Assembly: GCF_003473485.1 (NCBI RefSeq)
Contig: NC_053044.1
Location: 55,468,091-55,532,090 of the forward strand
From: Medicago truncatula
Taxonomy: Eukaryota > Streptophyta > Magnoliopsida > Fabales > Fabaceae
Length of the DNA stretch: 64,000 nt
Direction: 5' to 3'
Under the pieces are notes generated by a model. That model was given only the letters and a program-made list of their open reading frames with translations, made no database searches and was not told the DNA's origin. Within the stretch, counting starts at the first letter, position 1. The number at the start of each line of letters is the position of its first letter. Of the stretch, positions 22,672-33,871 are shown one piece after another. The position numbers and the translations under genes are program-made.

Positions 22672-25600
22672 TTTTTTTAACTAACCTTTTTTTATAAGCA
22701 TTACTCATCATTAACAACAATAAAACAATAATTCAACAACAATAGAAATAGAAAAACATTACACAAATGTTATCCAGATTGACAATTATTTTTGGCACAT
22801 GAGTGTATCCATGTTTAATGTTTATTATCGTACACTTGTATTGTTTCTTTATGTTATATTGGTCATATTTTTATGAAGAGAAATATGGGTTAAACAATCA
22901 AAGATCAGACTACGCAGAAAAAAGGGGGAAAAAAGTAGAAAAACAAGAGCCAAAGGTCAAAAACTGATTTCTCAAGAAAAAATTAATTAAGTAGTTATGT
23001 AGTACCGATGTTGTTTTGGAAAAGTTTATGAAAGTTGGTTTCGTCAAAAATTGTCCTCTACATGAAAATTAAATAAGCAATTATGTACACATGTTATTTT
23101 TGAAAAGTGCATGAAGATTGTCTGTTAGTTGAATAGGCAAGAAATGAAATAATATTGAATACATCCCATGTTCACCTAAGTCGCATTATAAAACTAATAC
23201 TAAGTGTAAATATTAAAATGTATACTGCATAACTTATTATGCTCAGTTTAGGCTCATCTCGTTTTCTCTAGGAGTCTCCTTCTACTTGTACTAGATCTCT
23301 CTTTCTCTGGTTCTTTCATGTGTTCAGACATAGCCAAAAACATCTTTATTACTTCCTTTTCTCACCATCGTGTTTGTCACCAACATGATTTGATTTCTCA
23401 CCATCACTGTTGTCACCAACATCACCATCGCTGAGCAGATGTATTCTCATTTTGGATTAAAGTTTTCAGACCATAAAACCGACATCGCATATTGCTAGCC
23501 CCGTCATACCCTTGTCCCCCGATGCTACACAGACTCAATCTATTAACAGACAACATCTTCTCAGATGCATCTTTAAGTGACTTAGCATTTTGGTATATGT
23601 AGGGTCACCAAGGCAATGTAATACTTGAAGTTAACTAAGGTTTTAAGAGTAACAAATCATGAAGAGGCAATTTGTTATGTACCAAAAGATGAGATTGTAA
23701 ATAAGGGATTGTCTGACCTTACTTTTGGACGACCCTTGATTTGTAGAACCGCAAAAATTGATTTTGCTTATACGAATCATGATTTTAGCATGGCTAGACA
23801 ATCCTTTCTTTAAGACTCAAGTCATTGTTACCTTTGAAATAATTCTAAAGTTCATGGTAAAATGACATTAACATGTTGATCGAGTGGTTAACTAACACAC
23901 TTGCTACAGAGAATTGGTTAAAGAGTGAATAGAAATCATAATAAAACTGGATAATAGAATCGTAATTGATACCAAACTTTCTTTTAAGAGATTTAACATT
24001 GTTGAATTTGAACTAGAACGGTAACTGATGTTAAACTCTCTTTTAAAAGACTTAGAATTGTTGGATTCTAATTCAACCACTCATGATCTCAAATTTTCTA
24101 TTAACCAGTTTATTTGTCCGCTTTGCCCAGGTTACATACATAGTATTAATGTTTGTGTCATATATATAATATTTATTAAAAGTTCATTTAAGTCAAAAGT
24201 TATAAGAAGAAGAAAGACCGGTCATATTACAACCCTTAATTTATTAAATAAACTATTAACATTTGCCTAAAATATAAAATAAATAAATTATAGCGGCCTA
24301 AGTTTTAAAGATTATCAAAAATATTAGTATTTGTGTTATATTTATTAAAAATTCACGTAACTCAAAAGTCATCTCAAAAATGTGTTATATTTGTGTTGTA
24401 TTTGTGTTAATAAAGAGGATATGAGATTTTGGGATGACTTTTAATTTTTTTTAATTACACCCTTAAACAAATTTTTCAATAATAATATTTGTTTAGGATG
24501 TTATATATTTGGTGTCACTAAAAAAAATATGAATTTATATTATATTTGATATATTATCGATGTCATTGAAAGAGAGAAACGCAGTTTTTTGGATTTGTTA
24601 TAATTTGAAATTCACAAGCATCTAATCTTTATACTTTTAATCAAAATTACAATTTCATAAAAAACACCGTTCATAACGTGCCCGTCTTTTTGCTATTAAA
24701 TATATAAAATTAACTAAAATGAATAATTTAATCAAAAAATTATCTAAAATCTTCTCTATTGGTCTATTAGTTAAAAATTACAAGTTATATATTAAATTTG
24801 ACAAACTCTATAATGAATTAAATATAATTTTCAAGGAAATTTAATGAAGGAGAAAACTAAGAAACAAATAAATAGATAGTATTAAGATAAAACCTATGTG
24901 AATTTCCTTAATGTATTTTTCGTATGATTCTTAGTTAAAAATATATTTTTTTGTGGCTATAACAAAGTCGGAGAAAATTGTGAGTTTGAGGAAATCATGC
25001 GTAGTTTAGTTAGAAACCATACCAAAAAAATGGACCTAAGTTTTTTTGCTAAGATAAAACTTTAGTGCATTTTCTTAAATGTTTTTCATGTGGTTCTTCA
25101 CATAAAATTCTCACAACTGCCATATGCTTTTTATATTTGAATTGATATTAAATAGTTAAATTTGTTGAAAAAAAAATGTTCAAATAAAATTAGAAAGTTT
25201 AAAATAAATTGGTAAGATATAATCAAAGTCTATGTGTATTTTTTTAAAAATGAAATATTTATGCTACACCAAATATAATTATTTTTTTAGGGAATTCTAC
25301 ATCAAATATTTGAAATCAATTAAAAAATTATATGAAATATTTAGTAGGTAGTGTCAATGTATGTATTTTGAGAGCTTTGTCATCAATTGTGATCTCAACC
25401 ATTTGATCTTAACCTATGTGTTGAGATATATATGCTACATAAAAATATTTATGGCAAATCAAAATATTTGTTTAAAAATAAAATATTGAGAATAAATGTG
25501 AAAATGACACGTGACATAAAATCCGTACTATTGATTGATTAATTGAAGATTAAAAATTTAAATAAAAAGTTTGACCATTCAGTTTCCATTCTAACAGGAC

Positions 25601-26096
25601 CTTGATAATTCAAAGTTCAGTCGTAAGGTAAGTCTGACAAAGAATTGTTCCACCTAAAAATCTAATTTAGACTGTACAAAAACACATTTTATCAATGTAA
25701 AAATTTATTTTCAAGAAAAAATGACATTGATAATTCGGAGTTTGATTGAGAGTGAGTAAAATCTAATAAAAAATTGTTTCACTTAAGTCGAACTTAAAAT
25801 CTTCATAACAATATGTCTTTGTTAAAACTCATTAAAGATATGAATTCAATTATTAGGTTATTTATTGTCTTTGTTAGAAGTCATTAGAGTTTTTTTTTTT
25901 ACTCATATGGGGGGACATTAATGTCTCGGCCATCCCCCATGGCCTTGAACACCATATTTATTTATTTATTGTTGTCGGTGTCTAAGACACATCGTATATC
26001 GTATCACACCGACCTTCTTCAAAATTAAAAAGTAAAAATTCTTTAACTCTATGTATAAAAAATAGATTATGCATGAAACAAAATATTCTGTCACCA
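22672..26096. other. AT-rich intergenic stretch
   Basis: No gene that I can support. Short open frames (23625-23813 and 24028-24270, +) show no family motif. Near 25910-26010 there are scraps of a CACCGAC/GTCGGTG repeat also seen in the lyase introns. The stretch ends at the promoter of the small gene at 26.2 kb. Confidence 0.4.
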
Positions 26097-26099
26097 CTT

Positions 26100-26105
26100 A
26101 TAAAA
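26100..26105 (+). promoter_or_regulatory. Candidate TATA box of the small gene at 26.2 kb
   Basis: TATAAA within cttataaaagtag, about 85-95 bases upstream of the two candidate start codons. This is a normal core-promoter distance. Confidence 0.5.
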
Positions 26106-26183
26106 GTAGATACTCGTTACCAACTTATGCAGATGCTCACACACTCTTAAGTCTGAAGCTATTTTCGAATCATCACTTTCGAT

Positions 26184-26531
26184 ATGCAAAGAAACATGTC
26201 TTCTTCCAACTCCAACAAGGCAGTGAAACGAAGAAGTGTTGTGTTAAATGACAAACAAGTTGAAGTTGGTGGAAACAGGGGAGTTGAGGAAGAAGAAGAG
26301 GAAGAGTCAGTGTTCAACGTTACTAGTCAGTTGTTCTTAAAACCAATTGAGAACTGTAAGAATCTTGACAAAGAAGTTGTTCTACGACGAATTCGACACC
26401 GAAAGAGGATGAACAAAGTACAAGCTGCTGTTGGAGCCATATTCTTAGGCTCTAGTGCCAATAATACTGGAAATGGCGACGCATCTGTTCAACATAAGAG
26501 ATGGGTGGATGATGCTTTTGCTGCTTTGTAA
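26184..26531 (+). CDS. Small uncharacterised protein, single exon, 111-115 aa
   Basis: The frame is open from ATG 26184 (MQRNMSSSN) or, more likely, from ATG 26196 (MSSSN) to TAA at 26529-26531. The protein starts Ser/Asn-rich and has an acidic run of Glu (around residues 35-42 of the longer form). It then has a conserved-looking core (SQLFLKPIENCKNLDKEVVLRRIRHRKRMNKVQAAVGAIFL) and ends KRWVDDAFAAL. I do not recognise the family with confidence. The basic RRIRHRKR stretch could be a nuclear signal or part of a helix. A TATA box at a normal distance, a GC content above the surroundings and a non-repetitive composition support a real gene. Confidence 0.65.
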   Translation: MQRNMSSSNSNKAVKRRSVVLNDKQVEVGGNRGVEEEEEEESVFNVTSQLFLKPIENCKNLDKEVVLRRIRHRKRMNKVQAAVGAIFLGSSANNTGNGDASVQHKRWVDDAFAAL

Positions 26532-27195
26532 ATTAGTGCTGTATGATTTTAGTTGATTATCCGTTTATTTGTATTTATCAAAGTAACCTTTTCTTAATAA
26601 TATTGTTATGTTTGGGCATAGTGTATATATGTATTTTACTGGGAAATTGGAATAGCCGGTGATTTTAAAGAATTTGTTTTGGTTGAAGTTTCCTTATAAA
26701 AATGAAAAATGGTTACACACTTATAGCTAGATATGTAAAACTAATTATAAATTAGGCGCTCGTTGATGAAAGTAAAACTCTCTGGTAGCTCCAGATCACA
26801 AATGATTGAATCTGAGAAGCTTGATGGCTGTTAAGAAAGGGATTGGTATTGTGACTAAAAAGATCAAATATTCGCTCAGCCCTCACATCACAAAATGTGC
26901 AACCGTCAAACTGATCAAGCCTACATGGCACAATAAACAATCTATAAAATACAGCAACTCAACTCGCTAAAAAAAACATGCACACACACTCATATACTTA
27001 GAAAATACCTAAAAGCTCTTTAAAAACCCCATATAACTTGAGTATTAGAATGTCTTTGCAGGTACACCATCGTGCTTCAATGAAGAACAGTCGTACACAG
27101 GTGTTGTGTGGGAGCGATGTTCTCACAATACTTTCTTGTTCTTTTCTTTATTCTCACCCCAAAAAAATATGACTAGAAAAGGTGCAAGAAAATTA
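26532..27195. other. Intergenic
   Basis: 3' flank of the small gene followed by AT-rich sequence. The minus-strand open frame at 26752-26940 shows no recognisable motif. No feature can be supported here. Confidence 0.3.
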
Positions 27196-27197
27196 AC

Positions 27198-27715
27198 GTT
27201 GACATATTTGATAGGCTGAAAAACATATGTAAAAGACGAAAATACCCCCTCGACAGTTAACTACCGAAGTAATGAACCGGCTGCAGTTAAGTGCCGAAGA
27301 ACACATAATTTTTTTTGTTGAAAATATTATGGTTCCATGTTACAAAAGACCAGGTACAGCGGGAAAGGCTGCAGGTGTGCTTCGTTTGGTTTTCCATGAT
27401 GCTGGAACTTTTGAAATTGATGACAATAGAGGTATACATCTAGCTCAGGGGATTAATTTCTAAAATAAGAATGCTGTTAGTTTTCACACAGTTTCCAGCA
27501 AAATCAACCAATGAATAAATCGGAATCTTGTATAATGGATAAAATACTTGCGTGAGTATGAGATCATAATATTTTTCACACAGTTAGAAGATATTCTTTT
27601 GTACCTGGTCTTTTCTAACATGGAACCATAGTATTTTCAACAAAAAAAAAAAATTGTGTTCTTCCGCACTTAAGTGCCGATGGTTTTTTTTTTCAGCCCT
27701 ATCAAATATGTCAAC
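27198..27715. mobile_element. Foldback element carrying an ascorbate-peroxidase exon fragment
   Basis: The left arm (27198-27355) and the right arm (27602-27715) are inverted copies. They share gttgacatatttgatagg/gctgaaaa, ttaagtgccgaagaacac, gttgaaaatatta/tggttccatgtta and aaagaccaggtac. The sequence between the arms holds a peroxidase fragment. No transposase is visible, so the element is non-autonomous. Confidence 0.7.
27357..27441 (+). pseudogene. Ascorbate peroxidase (APX6-like) exon fragment
   Basis: The frame reads AGKAAGVLRLVFHDAGTFEIDDNRG. This matches the distal-His helix of plant ascorbate peroxidases of the APX6-like branch (LRLVFHDAGTF, including the catalytic Arg and His). It is followed immediately by GTATAC, as at a genomic exon-intron junction. 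Nothing else of the enzyme is present. Keeping the intron boundary suggests capture of genomic DNA rather than a retrocopy. Confidence 0.7.
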
Positions 27716-28491
27716 AACAATTTTTAAAGTGCAAAGATTGCTTTAGTGCTTTAGTGACTAAATCTCAGACGTTAGCAAGCATAACAATTCAACAAACTTC
27801 ACCTCTCGTTGACACATCATTACCACCTCCTACACAACCGATGTTAGTTCATGTAGTAACTGATGACTAGATCTCATAATGGTGTATTTGGAAAACTTTG
27901 TGTGTGTATGATTTATATCATATTACTATTATCATCATCATCATCATTAATATTGTTATTTGTATTGCTATCACTAAAACGGGGTGTTTTGTGTCTGTTT
28001 GTCCGTTTTTTTTTTATTCCTATGTTAACACGTGTAAATTATAATCAACGTTTATTTTGTAAAATTTTTATTTTAATTAAAGTTATATGTATAGACGTCC
28101 GTGACTTTTTAAATATTAACAAACTATGCATGTATTTTACCAATAATATAACAAATATAATAAAAATCAGTATCATTTTAATAACACCAATAATATAGTT
28201 TTCTTAACAACAAATTTCTTTAAGGGTATAATTGGAATGATAATAAAATCAGCCAAACAAAAATCATATATTCCCTTTATATATCGTTAGATTATTATTA
28301 TCTAAATGAAATAATCCTTACAATTCTTCCATTTTAGTCCCCGGCAAAAAAATTGAGACCCTATTTAGTCCCTCACTATAAAAAAAAAAAATACAATTTT
28401 TAGTTTCTCACAAAAATAAACCGATATACTTTAGTCTTCACTCATCAATGATCAACCAAACATCCATAAAAAATGTTTTTTCTTAACATTT
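27716..28491. other. Intergenic
   Basis: AT-rich sequence with a cat/atc microsatellite near 27925-27950 and a stretch of tttagtccc-type repeat text (28330-28440). No gene can be supported. Confidence 0.35.
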
Positions 28492-28622
28492 AATATTGGA
28501 TTATATATGTTTATAGTCCCTAAAAATATAATAACTTTTCGTTTAAAGTCTCTCTAAAAAAATTCTTTGACTTTTAGTCTCTCATAAAATTTCCTTCTTC
28601 ACTTTTGAATCCTTTTAAGTAA

Positions 28623-28817
28623 GGGTTTTGCTATAAGACACCTTTTATGAAGGTGTCTGAAGGTGTCTTTTAGCAAGTTATTGTATAGACATTTATTAAA
28701 AAACACCAACTAATATTTATGAAGGTGTCTTTTAGCAAGTTTATAACTAAAAAGTGGATAATATCACCTTGAGATGTGGGTTGCTAAAAGACACCTTCAT
28801 GGGTGGCTGGCAAAACC
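28623..28817. mobile_element. Mutator-type MITE with 10-bp target duplication
   Basis: The ends are gggttttgctataagacacc and, reverse-complemented from the right, ggttttgccagccacccatg. The flanks carry ttttaagtaa at 28613-28622 and 28818-28827 (9-10 bp duplication, typical of MULEs). The internal block gaaggtgtcttttagcaag occurs twice. Confidence 0.8.
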
Positions 28818-28901
28818 TTTTAAGTAAAATATTTATAATTCATATTTTTAAATAAAATTTTGCAGAAACGTTTATAATATTATAAAAATCTCTAAAAAAA
28901 A

Positions 28902-28987
28902 AACCTTGTGGGTGTAACTCAGTTGGTAGAGACAATATATAATATATGCAAGGTTTGGGGTTCGAACCCCGGCCATCACAAAAAAAA
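28902..28987 (+). repeat. tRNA-derived SINE-like copy
   Basis: Box A-like gtaactcagttggtagag and box B-like ggggttcgaacccc are separated by acaatatataatatatgcaa. A run of A follows. The same body occurs at 58966-59033 and, inverted, at 34042-34112. The acceptor arms do not pair as in a working tRNA, so this is a dispersed repeat. Confidence 0.7.
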
Positions 28988-29410
28988 ATCACTAAAAAAA
29001 TAGACTTTTTTTAACAAAACATGAATTAAATATGAAATCATATTTGTTATAATAAAAATGAGAGATTTTTACAATATTCTACACATTTATGCATAATTTT
29101 ATTAAAAAATACACTGGTTGACTTAAAAATATGGATCAAAAGTAGTGATTGAAAATTCTATAAAAACTAAAAGTCGAAGAAATTTTTTAGTGAAATTGAA
29201 ACAAAAATTTGATATATTTACAAGAATAAAAAAAAAAACGTATCTAACCCTTTAATAATTTAATCCATTATGTCGCCATATTGACTATATGTTATGTGAT
29301 TGAATTAAAAGACAATATGATATATGAAGAAGAGGCTATTTGTTTAATTAGTACCTACTATACAACATTTTTCAAATTCATTCATCATTACTTCACTGCT
29401 GGATAAATAT

Positions 29411-29608
29411 TTAGAGTAGTGTTATTTAAACATCTATTAATTTGACAACTAAATAGACAATTTTATTTTTACAAAGAAAATCTTAGCATAGTAAAAATAA
29501 TTATAAAATGTTGTATAAGAAAGAAAGTAAAAATATAATATGGATATAAAAGAGAAAGTTGTCACAAAATTATTATAAAATGATTGTTTAAATATCAATT
29601 CTCAAGTA
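29411..29608. repeat. MITE-like repeat, copy 1 of 2
   Basis: Contains gagtagtgttatttaaacatc, caactaaatagacaat, tttacaaagaaaatc and gagaaagttgt. The same blocks in the same order occur on the opposite strand at about 39846-40052. Non-coding. Confidence 0.6.
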
Positions 29609-29800
29609 GTTAGCATAGGATGCAAGAACAAAACAAACAGTGCTACAAAATTAAACTGTCGACCTACTTTTTTTTTTTTGACAAATAAACTGTCCACCTA
29701 CTTAGAGTGCGTTGATTGAAATGACCTACATGAGCAAAACTCAAGCTCGGACCCCATGGTATACTATTAGTTGTAAATTTGAAGATAATCAACAACTTAA

Positions 29801-29883
29801 GCAGGCTTGCCCGAGTGGTCTAAGGGGGTAGACTTAAGACCTACTGCACTGAGTGCGCGTGGGTTCAAACCCCACAGCCTGCA
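29801..29883 (+). tRNA. tRNA-Leu (anticodon TAA)
   Basis: An 83-nt class II tRNA. The acceptor arm GCAGGCT pairs with AGCCTGC. The D arm (CCC...GGG) has a box A region of gtggtctaagg. The anticodon loop CTTAAGA gives anticodon UAA. A long variable arm (tgcactgagtgcg) follows, and the T arm is GTGGG-TTCAAAC-CCCAC. The last anticodon-stem pair is an A-C mismatch. A run of T follows at about 29886, as for Pol III termination. A second identical copy lies at 32936. Confidence 0.85.
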
Positions 29884-29902
29884 ATAATTTTTTTAATTTA
29901 TC

Positions 29903-30269
29903 CCAAACCCCACAGCCTGCAATAATTTATTTAATTTATTTTTAAATTTTAAAACCAAGTTATAATGACTTTATGTAACCCAAATTAAACAAGAAAATCA
30001 ATACTCGTAGCAAGTTAGAGAGGATTTAAACAAGTAAATCTAAATTCGATCAAGATTTTTCATCTACAACTAATTACATCGTATTAATTTCATTGATATT
30101 TAATTTTAAAATTTATAAGGGATATTTAACATATTTAATAAGATGATTGTAAAAATGGTAAAATGAAAGGTTATAGTTGAGATTAATCAATGATTTTGGT
30201 GGTGGAAAAGGTATTATGACTTTAGTACATTTTATGTATTTTATGACAAAAAGATAAAAAAAAAATGGT
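29903..30269. other. tRNA 3' flank duplication and intergenic sequence
   Basis: The last bases of the tRNA (aaaccccacagcctgcaat) are repeated at 29906-29925 with the following flank, a small local duplication. The rest is AT-rich with no gene. Confidence 0.5.
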
Positions 30270-32522
30270 TAATAGGCTTTTACCCTCTGTCATTTGAGCG
30301 ACTTTTAGTTTACTTCTCTATGAAGAAAAAAACTTGGAGATCCCCCCTCGACATTAGAAGATTCTTTGATTTTAACCCCCGAATCCCATATGACTAGATC
30401 ACTTGGTTGATGTGGCAGGATGAATGTGTATAGAATTTTATTTTTGATTTTTTTAATACCCATTTATATTAAAGGCAAAATTATATAAATAGTCCCTTAA
30501 CTTATTTTTAGGTAACGTTTTAGTCCTTTATCTTTTATTTTTCTCATTTTCGTCCTTTATCTTTTTAAAATTAGTCACCGTTACCCTTCTGTTACTCATC
30601 AGTTAAAAAACCCACAAAATTCAGATTATCTTATTATCTTATTATTTTCCTTTTTTCTAATTACCCTTTTAACACTTTCTTATTGCTCTTTTCTAGTTAT
30701 CCTTTAACCCAGAAACGTACAAGGAAGAAGAAAAGAAGAAGAAGAAGAAGAAGAAGAAGAAGAAGAAGAAGAAGAAGAAGAAGAAGAAGAAGAGAAGAAG
30801 AAGGAGGAGGAGGAGGAGGAGGAGGAGGAGGAGGAGGACGAAGTTGCATATGCTGCGATTCGATTTGCAAGATTTATTTGTGATTCTGAAACAGAAGAGG
30901 GAAACCTAAAAACGCAATGCTACAGAAAACGCGATTTGATTATGTTCTGATTCGATTCTGCTCTGTTTTGCTAGGATAATATTGATTTGAGTTTCGATTC
31001 AGATTTAAAGAGGATGATTCAATATCGTAACTGTTCGCACAACATGCTGCATCCTACAGAAACATTCTCATGGCAGGCGAGGTCCACTGAAAATGAAGAA
31101 ACCGTATAATAACTTTGTGTGTGAGGATGCCATAGATTCCAAGGATTGATTTTTATGGTTCTGTTGCTTCCTATGTAACATTGGAGAAGATGAAGTTAAC
31201 GCGAGATTTGTTTTTTTTAACGGAATGGGTAACAGATTCTAGTTAAAGGGTAATAGTGAAACATTTTAAAAACATAAAGGACGAAAACGGAAAAAAAATA
31301 AGATAAAGGACGAAAAAGTTACCAAAAAATAAGTTGTGGGACTATTTGTGTAATTTTGCCTATATTAAAACATTTACATGTCATTAAAAAATCAAAATAA
31401 AATTAAATTAAAAAAATAAATTGTTAAAAAGGAGAAAAGAAGTGAAGAAGCGTGATTTCCTTCTTCTCCATCTTCGTATTCCCCTTCCCCTCTTTTCTTT
31501 CTTTATCTTCAATTTCCTTCCCTCCTCCTCCCTCACCATTTTCCTTATTCAACTTTGCTTGTGTTTCTGGTTCGTGAGAGAAGAGAAGTGAAGCGTACAA
31601 TTGAAGAAAAAATTCAGGATCTGCAGCGGCCATGTGCTGGAAAAAATTGAAGAAAATTATGGGTTTTCGAATTGGGATCTGCAATTCCAAGTTCTATGTT
31701 TTGCTAGGAAAAAAAATTGGGTTCAACTACTAAGTTTTGCAAATTTGGGGTTTTGGAATTGCAATCTGTAATTTCAAGTTTCACAAGTTCTAAGTTTTTA
31801 TTTTTAGAAATTTTATGGATTTATGGGTTCAACTACAAGTTCTAAAATTTATGGATTTTTTTTTAATGAGGTTATGTCAAAGGTTTGAAATTGTTGTGTT
31901 GTTGTTGCTGTGTGTTGTTGGGGTTGTTGTTGATGTTGTGTTGTTGTTGGTTTGAGAAGATATTGTGTTGTTGTTATTGATTTGGGGTTTGTATTTCAAG
32001 GGAGCAAAGAGATTTAAGGGAGATGGAGTAAAAGTAAGAGATAAAAAATATGAAGAGAAAAATGATGATAGAAGAAGGAGATTGAAAACGAGAGTGAGGA
32101 AGAAGATGAATATGTAATTGAAAAGAGAATAGAAGGAAGAAGAGAAGAGAGAAGAGACTGATAAAGAGAATAGAAGGAAGAAGAAAAGAAAGAACATAAA
32201 CAGAGAAGGTGGGAGAGAAGAGAAAGAAGAAGAAAAGGAAGAAGAGAGAAAAAGAAATGAATTTTTTTTAATTTATCATTAAGGGTATTTTAGGTATTTC
32301 ACTTTCCAAACATTCTTTTAAAAATAAAAAATAAAAAAATTATGACGTGTCAAGGCCGCGGCACACGTTACACATTCAGCATGTCAAATCATCAAATTTA
32401 TTCAGTCAGATGCTGACCGTTGGCTGTGGGGTGTAAATCAAAGAATCTTTATTTTACAAGGAGGAATCTCCAAGTTTTTTTTCTTCATATGGGTAAACCA
32501 AAAAATCCTTAAATGGCAGGAG
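30270..32522. mobile_element. Large foldback element with a second foldback inside
   Basis: The left arm (about 30270-30472) and the right arm (about 32280-32522) are inverted copies sharing ggcttttacc, gaagaaaaaaacttggagat, agattctttgattt and gaatgtgta. A second foldback (30473-31362) sits in the left half. The inner part 31385-32260 is purine-rich with gtt-type simple repeats and a probable non-coding leader; no transposase is seen. Confidence 0.65.
30473..31362. mobile_element. Inner foldback element with GAA/GGA microsatellite
   Basis: The left arm (aggcaaaattatataaatag, tcgtcctttatct) and the right arm (aagataaaggacgaa, tttgtgtaattttgcct) are inverted copies, about 170 bp each. The loop holds a long (aga)n then (gga)n tract at 30722-30838, followed by mixed sequence reminiscent of a captured leader. 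The Arg/Gly-run open frame across the tract is an artefact of the microsatellite. Confidence 0.7.
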
Positions 32523-32552
32523 GTAAAAGCCAAATAAACCCAAAAATAAATT

Positions 32553-32650
32553 ACTTCCTCTATCCCGCAATACTTGACACAGTTGGCCTTATTACGCATG
32601 CTAATGCATAATTTTAAACTTAAATAATATATCCAGAAATAAATAATTTA
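32553..32650. repeat. Truncated Stowaway-like MITE
   Basis: Starts cttcctctatcccgcaatac and shares attacgcatgctaatgcata with the fuller copy at 33482-33740. The right end is missing. Confidence 0.5.
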
Positions 32651-32935
32651 TTCTACCCAAAGTTTAGCTATTTTTTATTCCCACGAAAGAAGCTGGGAAA
32701 ATTGAATTCCTAGGACTTTGCAAAAAGTGATTCCCTGTGTGGACTTTGCAACTAGTAAACCAAGGAATGCTGTAATGTGATGCAGCCAACAGTATAAAGG
32801 CAGCGGATCCAGACAGAGTGTTTGTGCTATATCATTCAACAGGGTAGCCCTCAAATCAAGACCATGGGTATTCTTTAACCTTTACTATTTTAGTATTAGA
32901 TAATATCCAAGTTTTGAAAACTCTAAACAACTCAA

Positions 32936-33018
32936 GCAGGCTTGCCCGAGTGGTCTAAGGGGGTAGACTTAAGACCTACTGCACTGAGTGCGCGTGGGTT
33001 CAAACCCCACAGCCTGCA
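32936..33018 (+). tRNA. tRNA-Leu (anticodon TAA), identical second copy
   Basis: Identical over all 83 nt to the gene at 29801-29883, including the A-C mismatch in the anticodon stem. The upstream flanks are also alike (aacaactcaa against aacaacttaa), which indicates duplication of a small block. A TA-rich run and then Ts follow. Confidence 0.85.
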
Positions 33019-33450
33019 ATATATATATATATTTTTTTAACTTTTTAAATAAAGTTATGAAAGGCTACCTGATTTTATATGTAACAAACCCAAATTAAGT
33101 CCCGTAATATATATATTTTTTTAACTTTTTAAATAAAGTTATGAAAGGCTACCTGATTTTATATGTAACAAACCCAAATTAAGTCCCGTAAGTATGGCTC
33201 AGTTGGTAGCTATCAGGGATAATTTGGTTTGAACCTAGATTCCCTACACATATTGTGTGTGAATCTGACCACTATATTACTTGACCAAAAAAGTTATGAA
33301 AGGCTACCTGATTTTATATGTAACAAACCCAAATTAAGTCCCGTAAGTATGGCTCAGTTGGTAGCTATCAGGGATAATTTGGTTTGAACCTAAATTCCCT
33401 ACACATATTGTGTGTGAATCTGACCACTATATTACTTGACCAAAAAAAAA
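33019..33450. repeat. Tandem duplications downstream of the second tRNA
   Basis: The block agttatgaaaggctacctga...gtcccgtaa occurs three times (from about 33053, 33136 and 33291). The last two are followed by a tRNA-derived unit with gtatggctcagttggtag and ggtttgaacct, ending ttacttgacca (33188-33284 and 33346-33442). The copies are nearly identical, so the duplication is recent. Confidence 0.8.
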
Positions 33451-33481
33451 AAAAACCTAAATTAAACGAAACAACTTCCTC

Positions 33482-33740
33482 CTTCCTCCGTCCCATAATA
33501 CATGACACGGTTGACTCTATTACGCATGCTAATGCATAATTTTGAGCTTAAATATCTCGAATAATATGTTATAAAAAATTATAAAAATTTGATATTTTGA
33601 AAATACTTATCGAGACGAATCTAACGACATCTTATATGATATTATTTATCTTTGTATATTAGTAGAAAAATATGGTCAAATTAAGTTAGATCAAAATTGC
33701 AAATTTTCAAATGAGTCATCTATTGCGGAACGGAGGAAGT
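33482..33740. mobile_element. Stowaway-type MITE
   Basis: The ends are cttcctccgtcccataatac and, on the right, gcggaacggaggaagt, an inverted pair typical of Stowaway. The body contains attacgcatgctaatgcat and is non-coding. Confidence 0.75.
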
Positions 33741-33830
33741 AATTAATACTCTCCATCATATTATGTTAGAGAGAATGCCTACAGGCCACCACATGATTTT
33801 TTTTTTCTTTCAATTTTTAATCTTAAATTA

Positions 33831-33871
<41 letters not shown>

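Larger units (their letters stand above)
28492..29253. mobile_element. Foldback MITE, second copy, with two nested insertions
   Basis: Same family as 22195-22671: left part ggattatatatgtttatagt, arms ctttgacttttagtc and aaaactaaaagtcgaag, right end acgtatctaaccc. It is interrupted by a Mutator-like MITE (28623-28817) and a tRNA-derived SINE-like copy (28902-28987). The uninterrupted copy serves as the empty-site reference for both. Confidence 0.75.

Noticed and set aside
28902-28987. Functional tRNA gene
   Set aside because: Box A and box B are present, but the acceptor and anticodon arms do not fold, and near-identical bodies recur elsewhere in the window, as expected of a SINE-like repeat.
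30683-30883. Open frame with long Arg and Gly runs
   Set aside because: It is produced entirely by the (aga)n/(gga)n microsatellite inside a foldback element.
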